From NCBI GenBank assembly GCA_964564545.1, contig CAZMBP010000125.1, positions 87,313-151,312 on the forward strand: 64,000 bases of DNA, given 5' to 3'. Position 1 is the stretch's first letter. Every line of letters starts with the position of its first letter. The translations under genes were made by a program, and so were the position numbers. Positions 58,739 to 64,000 of the stretch are shown piece by piece. A model generated the notes under the pieces. The model saw nothing but the letters and a program-made list of their open reading frames with translations. It searched no databases and had not been told where the DNA came from. The DNA is from CAJQQY01 sp964564545. Lineage in GTDB: Bacteria > Bacteroidota > Bacteroidia > Chitinophagales > Saprospiraceae.

Positions 58739-59131
58739 ATGAAAAACTTAGTAGTCATTTTTATCACTTTAGTTCCATTTATAGGCTTGAGTCAACAAAC
58801 TTTAAATGAAGAAGAAACTCCAAGTTCTAAAATTTATTACGAATCTGGTACTGAGTCTTTTTCAATAAAATACCATGAAAAAAAGCCAACTGAAATTGGA
58901 TTAATTATTAAAAAAATTACCATTGAAAATCAACCCATAAATCATTTTAAGTTGTATAAGGATGAATGTAGAACCACTCGGAATTATGAAAAGCAAACTA
59001 CAGCCTTAAAAGCTAATGTGGATAATTTTTTTACTATTCGAGTTTACGAAAGCTCTAAAATTTATCACGAAATAAAAGTACCTACGAATTCCAAAAAAAG
59101 ACTTTATACAATTCATAACCAACACAGATAG
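58739..59131 (+). CDS. Small exported protein of unknown function
   Basis: A 130-residue protein with a signal peptide (KNLVVIFITLVPFIGLSQQ) and a basic, beta-rich body (KIYYESGTESFSIKYHEKKP, TEIGLIIKKITIENQPINHF). I do not recognise a family. It precedes the sorting-domain gene by 125 bases and follows the hybrid kinase by 268, in which nothing is recognised. It may be part of the same locus. Confidence 0.6.
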   Translation: MKNLVVIFITLVPFIGLSQQTLNEEETPSSKIYYESGTESFSIKYHEKKPTEIGLIIKKITIENQPINHFKLYKDECRTTRNYEKQTTALKANVDNFFTIRVYESSKIYHEIKVPTNSKKRLYTIHNQHR

Positions 59132-59256
59132 ATTGGATTTTTCTAAAAAAAATACTCTTTTATTAGGTTAAATAATTGGGCAATTATCCAGCAACTTACC
59201 TACTAAGGGATCCATTCCATCTTGCAATTTTATTTTTTACAAAAAACAATTATTTG

Positions 59257-61497
59257 ATGAAAAACAATTTTACGTTATTAAACAATGCAACAGCATTTTC
59301 AAAAAAGATTACAATTATATTTGCTATCTTTTTTTATACAGGTACAGCCATATCTCAACAAGTCGACCTTGCCCTGATTACTGGCTACCAAATCCATGTC
59401 AATGCCGGGCCTACTATTTGTGAACCTAGTAGTGCAACGATTTTGAATTATCTTGGATGGTTTAATTTTCCAACATTCTGGACCGAAGATCAATTACCTG
59501 CAAATGGTGCATCTTACCATACTGCGGAAGCTGGAAAAACCTCCTATGTTGTGGTAGATATTCCAGCTGTTGGGTATTTACCTAGTTCCAACTGGCAAAT
59601 GAGTTATTATTATGGAATTCCAGGTATTCAAGAAGTATCAGAAGTAGCACAACCTGTTAGTAACGCTCCATCTGGGTTCATTCGTTTTGAATTACCAGTA
59701 ACTTTTGATCGTGGTGCACAAAAGGCTTATTTAACTTTTTGGGTACTAGATAATGTAGGGGGAAATGCTTGGTCTAGTAGAGTAACTATTCCGATCACAG
59801 TACTTGGGCCAACTACTCATGAAGTTCCAATATTAGGTACTACCGTCGATCCTCAAATCCCATACTTAGTTTTGCACGCACCTCCAGGAGACGGAAGTAG
59901 TAGTGAATTTCAAGATGGAAAAACAACTTGTCGGCAATTTGAAAATACTTATGCTGAAGATGGTTCCAATTCTGCCAACCTTGCTGTTAAATTGGGAATT
60001 GCAGGTTCTGCTGGAATTTTTGTAACAACGGATTTTGAGTTTTCTGTGACTGTAAGTGGAGGATTAACCGTCGGAGATATGTCGATCACAACATCTTCAG
60101 ATCAGACCTGTGTGTCAGTCAATGAAGGATTTATGACTTCTGCACTTACTGGGCCTGATGGTGGTGGTGATGTTTACATTGGATATGGTACTGATTTGGC
60201 TTATGGTGTATACCCATTAATAGCGCTTGACCAAGCAAATTGTACGACCTATTTGGATACGAACTTGGTTTATATGCCAACTGGCTTACCTAGGAAATTT
60301 ATTTATACCAAAGAAGCGATTCTGACAGATATCGATAATCAACAAGCGATAGTGGATGATGTGGCGGCTTCGGTTATGGCTCGTAATACTGCCCAAAATC
60401 AAATTGATGTATGGAATCAGGTATTGGCAATGAATAATGATAATGTCAATAACCCCGATAATCCAATCCTAGGTACTACTTCATTTAGTGGTGGTACTAC
60501 TAGTACAAATGAATCAAGTATCACTATTACAGAATCTAACTCTATCCAATATGAACATTATTTGGAAGGAAATGTAGGAATACAGACAGTAGTCGAAGTT
60601 GGTGGTTCTGGAGTTAGTGGTGGATATGAATACAAATCTTCTAAGCGATTTGGGGAAACCCAAAACCAATCTGACGAATCATCAAAATTGATCAAATACA
60701 CTTTTTCTGATGATGATCCTGGCGATATATTTAATGTAGAAATTGTCAAAGATCCGATGTATGGAACACCTATCTTTCGCCCGCAAACAGGAACCAGAAG
60801 TAGTTGCCCATTTCAAGGTGGTTATCAACGTGACCAACCAGTATTAAAACATGACGGCCTAACTGACAATCACATTTTATTAGAGGATAATCCAATTATG
60901 TCTTCTGCTGCTTTTAAAATTGACTTGTGCAATGATTCCGATGAGGAACGAACCTATAACCTGAAGCTGAATGCTCAGTCCAATCTGAATGGAGCAGTTG
61001 TCTCTGCTTCTGGTGTGCCGTTGAATGGAAATGATTTGGGACAACCATTTACTGTTCCTGCCCAAAGTTGCTTGGAAGACTTAATTGTGGAAGTCAAAAT
61101 GCTTTCTAGTACGAGTCCACTTGAATATCCTGATTTGGAATTGTTTTTTTATGCTCCTTGCGAGGAAAGTATTCAATCAAGCGTTTTTGCCTCTGTTTAT
61201 TTTGAAGATCCTACAGGGGTTGAAGATGTAGATAATAATATTTCACAATTATCAGTTTTCCCAAATCCAAGTTCAGGAGTATTGAATGTGGCGTTTGATT
61301 TGAAGGAAGCTACTCCTGTTCATTTTAGAATCTATGACTTATTGGGGCGTTTACAGAAGAATAGTTCGGTGGAGAATTATCCTTCGGGAAGTAATCTGCG
61401 GCAGTTGAGTGTAAATCATTTGTTTTCAGGTATTTACATGTTAGAAGTTTGGGCGGGTGATGTACAGGTGATGAAAAAGATAAGAGTAGAACGATAG
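59257..61497 (+). CDS. Large secreted protein with type A T9SS sorting domain
   Basis: A 746-residue exported protein. A TTG-started extension (59176) exists, but MKNNFTLLNNATAF and the signal segment KKITIIFAIFFYTGTAISQQ make 59257 the likely start. The middle holds a signature seen in large extracellular proteins of this phylum: SDDDPGDIFNVEIVKDPMYG then TPIFRPQTGTRSSCPFQGGY (about 480-525). Before it is a Ser/Thr-rich repeat-like stretch. The C-terminus is a type A sorting domain (LSVFPNPSSGVLNV, GIYMLEVWAGDVQVMKKIRV). It should be secreted through the type IX pathway. The specific role is unknown. Confidence 0.8.
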   Translation: MKNNFTLLNNATAFSKKITIIFAIFFYTGTAISQQVDLALITGYQIHVNAGPTICEPSSATILNYLGWFNFPTFWTEDQLPANGASYHTAEAGKTSYVVVDIPAVGYLPSSNWQMSYYYGIPGIQEVSEVAQPVSNAPSGFIRFELPVTFDRGAQKAYLTFWVLDNVGGNAWSSRVTIPITVLGPTTHEVPILGTTVDPQIPYLVLHAPPGDGSSSEFQDGKTTCRQFENTYAEDGSNSANLAVKLGIAGSAGIFVTTDFEFSVTVSGGLTVGDMSITTSSDQTCVSVNEGFMTSALTGPDGGGDVYIGYGTDLAYGVYPLIALDQANCTTYLDTNLVYMPTGLPRKFIYTKEAILTDIDNQQAIVDDVAASVMARNTAQNQIDVWNQVLAMNNDNVNNPDNPILGTTSFSGGTTSTNESSITITESNSIQYEHYLEGNVGIQTVVEVGGSGVSGGYEYKSSKRFGETQNQSDESSKLIKYTFSDDDPGDIFNVEIVKDPMYGTPIFRPQTGTRSSCPFQGGYQRDQPVLKHDGLTDNHILLEDNPIMSSAAFKIDLCNDSDEERTYNLKLNAQSNLNGAVVSASGVPLNGNDLGQPFTVPAQSCLEDLIVEVKMLSSTSPLEYPDLELFFYAPCEESIQSSVFASVYFEDPTGVEDVDNNISQLSVFPNPSSGVLNVAFDLKEATPVHFRIYDLLGRLQKNSSVENYPSGSNLRQLSVNHLFSGIYMLEVWAGDVQVMKKIRVER

Positions 61498-61645
61498 GAT
61501 GTACTCTAAAAGAAGCTTTAATTCACATTGATTAAGTGATTGTAAATTAATTAATGTGTGAAATAATTGACTGTGCTAAGATTTCTTGTTGAAGAATACT
61601 TGGTGGAGGTTTAAAAAGCTCAGTAGGAATTTTTACAGATCACAA

Positions 61646-61737
61646 GAAGGCTTTAATAATCTTTTCAAAGAAGATAAAACTCATAACTCTTTAATAAAAT
61701 CATCGATGAAAACACTTAAAAGATTATTAGAGCCTTC
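61646..61737. repeat. 20-bp inverted repeat
   Basis: GAAGGCTTTAATAATCTTTT (61646-61665) pairs with AAAAGATTATTAGAGCCTTC (61718-61737) with one G-T mismatch and a 52-base spacer. It differs in sequence from the GC-rich palindromes elsewhere. Confidence 0.8.
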
Positions 61738-61784
61738 ATTCTTTTTTCAAAAATACCATCATTTATGACGTTTTGAGATGTGAA

Positions 61785-61820
61785 ATGGAAAAGTAAAAAT
61801 GGAAAAGTAAAAATGGAAAA
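61785..61820 (+). repeat. Tandem repeat of a 14-base unit
   Basis: ATGGAAAAGTAAAA occurs twice in full and then as a partial third copy (ATGGAAAA). It lies in the scarred region before the receptor remnant. Confidence 0.85.
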
Positions 61821-61886
61821 TTTACTACAGAGAAAACAAAAGATTATGCTTATGCTCAGTCTATCCTATTATTTCTCTGTGGTTAG

Positions 61887-62021
61887 AAATCGTCGGTGAT
61901 TAAAAAGTACAACTACCAAGGTAATTACGGAATTACTTATAAATTTGGTAAATTACAAGCAAAGACTCGATTTAATAGCAAGAATGCTTTAAAGGATGAA
62001 TTAAATCGATTTGAGCATTAA
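61887..62021 (+). pseudogene. C-terminal remnant of an outer-membrane beta-barrel receptor
   Basis: Forty-four codons, ending in TAA, encode the tail of a TonB-dependent or OMP_b-brl_3-type barrel: KYNYQGNYGITYKFGKLQAK then TRFNSKNALKDELNRFEH. The order of GNYG-x-TYKFG, K-x-RF and a short helical end is typical of that C-terminus. Upstream in the same frame is a TAG (61884). The rest of the gene is absent. It is a fragment left by deletion. Confidence 0.72.
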
Positions 62022-62068
62022 ACACTATAAAAAAGAACAATAATTTTTTTAATCTAAACAAAACCAAT

Positions 62069-62782
62069 ATGAAAAATTTCCTTTTTATCCTAGCAATTAT
62101 TATTTCCTCAGGTAGTCTTCATAGCCAAGCAGTTAATGATGAGTTGGTGATTCAAGAACTCACTCGTAATTTCATGTCAGCCTACAACAATCAAGACCAT
62201 AAAACACTTAGAGAGATGTACTCGGATGATGCTGTCCGTATCGATCAAGAAAATAATAAAATGACTGGTGTCGACGAAATCATCAATTTTTTCAAACAAG
62301 GTTTTATTAATAATAATACCACCTTAATTTTAAAACATTCCAACCTCACTTGGTCAGATGCTGAGCATGCATTTATTGCCCGAGGTACTTACGAAGTTAC
62401 TGGCAAAACTCATGTTTATGATATTGAAATTAACACAAAAGGTACTTATGCTAACACTTTAATAAAAGATAAAGACAAATGGAAAATTGCTGAATCGGTA
62501 CTTTCTCCAAGCGTTACAATTATCATTACTCAAGAAGTAAAAGATTTTGCTAAGTTCAAATCGAACTTCAAAGAGGGATTGTCCATGCGTATGTCTGCGG
62601 GTGAATTAAACGAAGAAGTAAGTACACTCCATGAACAACCGAATATGGTTTGCGTTATCAGCGAATGGACCTCCGTAGAAAATTTTAAAGCCTTTTATTC
62701 TAATCCAGATTTAAAAAATAAAATGAAAGAAGCAGGTGTGATAGGAGAACCAAATGTTTTGATTTTGGGAAAACAAAAGTAG
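62069..62782 (+). CDS. Exported NTF2-like protein with C-terminal ABM-like domain
   Basis: A 237-residue protein with a signal peptide (NFLFILAIIISSGSLHSQ). Residues about 25-148 are a SnoaL/DUF4440-type NTF2-like domain (VIQELTRNFMSAYNNQDHKT, EMYSDDAVRIDQENNKMTG, TYEVTGKTHVYDIEINTKGT). Residues about 150-237 look like a ferredoxin-like ABM or DUF3764-type domain (IIITQEVKDFAKFKSNFKEG, VCVISEWTSVENFKAFYSNP). Both are small cavity-forming folds; ligand unknown. Lies 47 bases after the receptor remnant. A bidirectional terminator follows. Confidence 0.78.
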   Translation: MKNFLFILAIIISSGSLHSQAVNDELVIQELTRNFMSAYNNQDHKTLREMYSDDAVRIDQENNKMTGVDEIINFFKQGFINNNTTLILKHSNLTWSDAEHAFIARGTYEVTGKTHVYDIEINTKGTYANTLIKDKDKWKIAESVLSPSVTIIITQEVKDFAKFKSNFKEGLSMRMSAGELNEEVSTLHEQPNMVCVISEWTSVENFKAFYSNPDLKNKMKEAGVIGEPNVLILGKQK

Positions 62783-62810
62783 CAAGCATCTTGAAATGAT
62801 TTTTAATTTT

Positions 62811-62864
62811 TCTGCTGACTTTTTGAAATAACTTCATTATCAACTTCTTTCAAAAAGTCAGCAG
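62811..62864. terminator. Bidirectional terminator between convergent genes
   Basis: The arms CTGCTGACTTTTTGAAA and TTTCAAAAAGTCAGCAG are perfect complements over 17 bases, with a 19-base loop. They separate the NTF2-like gene (plus) from the glycoside-hydrolase-like gene (minus). Confidence 0.82.
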
Positions 62865-62887
62865 GAAAACTCTTTAGCCGGGTATTT

Positions 62888-63826
62888 CTATTTTTTTCCA
62901 AAACCCTTAGTAATAATATTCTCTGCAGGTTTTTTTCGTGGGGTAAAATCTAAATTATCTTTACCGCCAGTATTTTCGCTAATATGCCATTGCCAAATGT
63001 GAACACCTGCAAACCAATCTTTTTTCCAAACAGTTTCAAAAAACGCTTCGTAGCAATTGGCCTGAGTTTCTATAGAAATAGGTCTGAAAATCTTTGGAGA
63101 ATAGTCAAGCCAACTCCAAGGTTCGATAGCACTATCGGGTGTACTTTTATATCCCATTTCTGTGAAGAGGATTTTTTTATCAAATTTCTCAGCAACTTTC
63201 TTTAATGCGGGAAAATGTTTATTCCATCCTTTAGAAATTTGTTTGACACTAGGATTATTATTATTCACCAAAGGAAAATATGCTTGCACTCCGATGTAAT
63301 CCAACTGATCCCAAAAAGTTATTTCTTCAAATTCATTATACCAGTTGGCCGCGTAGGTTAGTTTTCCTGAATAAATGCTTCGAATTTTAGGAATGAGCTC
63401 CTTCCAAAAGTTAGGTTTTTCAATTGCAAGTCTTGTGAACTCAGTACCGATGCAAAACATTTCGACATTGTTTTTCTCAGCTATTGTGGCATAGAGTAGA
63501 ATAAATTCTCGATAACTTTTTTCCCAAGTTTTCCAATTTTCTTCATTCTTAGGAAAAATATCGGAACGCCATTTTCCATTGGAAGAATCGTAGATCCAAA
63601 TATGTGGTTTAAAAAAAACTTTAAAACCATGGTCATGTGCCAAGGCAATATTTTTGGACCACAAACTATCAATGTCAAGAATGGTATTTCTAGAGGGGTG
63701 AAAATATCTTACTTCAGGACTATCATGATTTTTTTGATCACCGAAAGGTACAAGTGTGATCCATTCGACATTACTTTTAATCAGAGGTTGAATATTATTG
63801 GTATCAAGATGTCCAAAGACATGCAT
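62888..63826 (-). CDS. GH113-like glycoside hydrolase domain protein, N-terminus cut by a stop codon
   Basis: A 312-residue TIM-barrel domain from the ATG at 63826, resembling the GH113/TIM-barrel-like group: VEWITLVPFGDQ, AHDHGFKVFFKPHIWIYDSS, NVEMFCIGTEFTRLAIEKPN (acid/base Glu), KLTYAANWYNEFEEITFWDQ, LDYIGVQAYFPLVN and KKILFTEMGYKSTPD (nucleophile Glu). Full-length relatives have a membrane or signal segment ahead of this. In frame upstream is a TAA (63836-63838), and beyond that an open frame with a membrane helix (see next entry). It is therefore either a nonsense-mutated gene or translated from an internal start without its export signal. Confidence 0.7.
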   Translation of the reverse strand: MHVFGHLDTNNIQPLIKSNVEWITLVPFGDQKNHDSPEVRYFHPSRNTILDIDSLWSKNIALAHDHGFKVFFKPHIWIYDSSNGKWRSDIFPKNEENWKTWEKSYREFILLYATIAEKNNVEMFCIGTEFTRLAIEKPNFWKELIPKIRSIYSGKLTYAANWYNEFEEITFWDQLDYIGVQAYFPLVNNNNPSVKQISKGWNKHFPALKKVAEKFDKKILFTEMGYKSTPDSAIEPWSWLDYSPKIFRPISIETQANCYEAFFETVWKKDWFAGVHIWQWHISENTGGKDNLDFTPRKKPAENIITKGFGKK

Positions 63827-63835
63827 GCCTCTTTG

Positions 63836-64000
63836 TTATGTATCTTCAGCGAATAAATTAGTGGCTCGGTTAGTTTTATTTGCTATGGTTGAGTTCCATT
63901 GGTAATCAAAATTTTCATTTTTGGTATACCATTGTGAAATATTAAAAAGAGAATAGAAAAGTCCAATCGGTAAAATGATTGAAAAAGAAAAGCGTCGAAG
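63836..64000 (-). pseudogene. Upstream part of the GH113-like gene, ending in TAA
   Basis: In the same frame as the GH domain, from the window edge to a TAA at 63836-63838, the minus strand encodes LRRFSFSIILPIGLFYSLFN and then about 35 more residues ending TNRATNLFAEDT. It reads as the membrane segment and linker of the GH-like protein. Only three codons (Gln-Arg-Gly) separate the stop from the ATG of the catalytic part. It continues beyond the window. Confidence 0.6.

Larger units (their letters stand above)
61498..62068. other. Scarred intergenic region, 571 bases
   Basis: It contains a large inverted repeat (61646-61665 with 61718-61737), a tandem repeat (61785-61820), a weak palindrome (61827-61880) and the C-terminal remnant of an outer-membrane receptor (61887-62021). 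A 60-codon plus-strand frame (61586-61768) is probably not real. The region looks like the remains of deletion and repeat insertion. Confidence 0.6.

Noticed and set aside
61586..61768. A 60-codon plus-strand frame in the scarred region
   Set aside because: It starts with TTG, spans both arms of the inverted repeat and encodes basic, low-complexity sequence.
61785..61820. A possible CRISPR array
   Set aside because: The 14-base units are directly adjacent without spacers; it is a simple tandem repeat.
63602..63856. An 84-codon plus-strand frame
   Set aside because: It is antisense to the GH113-like gene and has no signal of its own.
1..64000. tRNA, rRNA, transposase or integrase genes
   Set aside because: None was recognised by eye on either strand. 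A covariance-model and profile search would be needed to exclude small RNAs.

Overview
The window is AT-rich DNA from a member of the Bacteroidota, most likely a Saprospiraceae-like (Saprospiria) marine or aquatic bacterium. This rests on type IX secretion parts (PorP/SprF, PorE-like OmpA proteins), at least three secreted proteins with a type A C-terminal sorting domain, TAnnTTTG -7 promoter boxes, start codons without Shine-Dalgarno sequences, and many long intergenic palindromes of the kind common in this group. No rRNA, tRNA, CRISPR array, transposase or phage gene was seen. The family level is an inference.

Layout. 1-11.7 kb: the 3' end of a PorP/SprF gene, a PorE-like OmpA protein with an extra DUF1573 domain, two secreted type A sorting-domain proteins, SlyD isomerase, a secreted repeat protein, PurN, and a second PorE-like protein ending in SPOR instead of OmpA. 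11.7-25.2 kb: a CBM48/helix-hairpin-helix protein, a D-cysteine desulfhydrase-like enzyme, a 39-codon possible RiPP precursor, a phosphopantetheinyl transferase, the DUF2157-DUF4401-GDYXXLXY membrane operon, CIA30 and DUF2911 proteins, a membrane protein bracketed by palindromic repeats, HMG-CoA reductase, trehalase, a SMI1/KNR4 protein and a 4-hydroxybutyryl-CoA dehydratase-like enzyme.

25.4-36.0 kb is the most distinctive block. In transcription order on the minus strand it has an ECF-like sigma factor, a membrane TPR protein in the anti-sigma position, an exported membrane-anchored CHAT (caspase-like) protease with TPRs, a DUF6175 protein, an exported TPR protein, three tandem CsgG/FlgT-like exported proteins and a second DUF6175 protein. 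Two paralogous small barrel-like proteins lie on the opposite strand in the middle. All but the sigma factor and the TPR protein carry signal peptides, so this reads as an uncharacterised envelope module with its own sigma factor and protease.

36.1-48.6 kb: a mutarotase lipoprotein, DUF2188 and DoxX proteins, a translationally coupled cysE-cysM pair, a CREST-family ceramidase-like membrane protein, and two large class III nucleotide cyclases with TPR modules flanking an Asp-box lipoprotein. 48.8-64 kb: a DUF6503-S9 peptidase fusion, a DUF885-like lipoprotein, a sulfatase, a 7TMR-DISM hybrid histidine kinase/AraC regulator, a secreted sorting-domain protein, an NTF2-like protein and a glycoside-hydrolase-like protein whose N-terminal part is cut off by an in-frame stop.

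Several intergenic regions hold gene debris: two cyclase 5' ends (about 45.8 and 53.6 kb) and the C-terminus of an outer-membrane receptor (about 62.0 kb). Palindromic repeats punctuate the window, and one of them forms the last codons of a DUF6175 gene.
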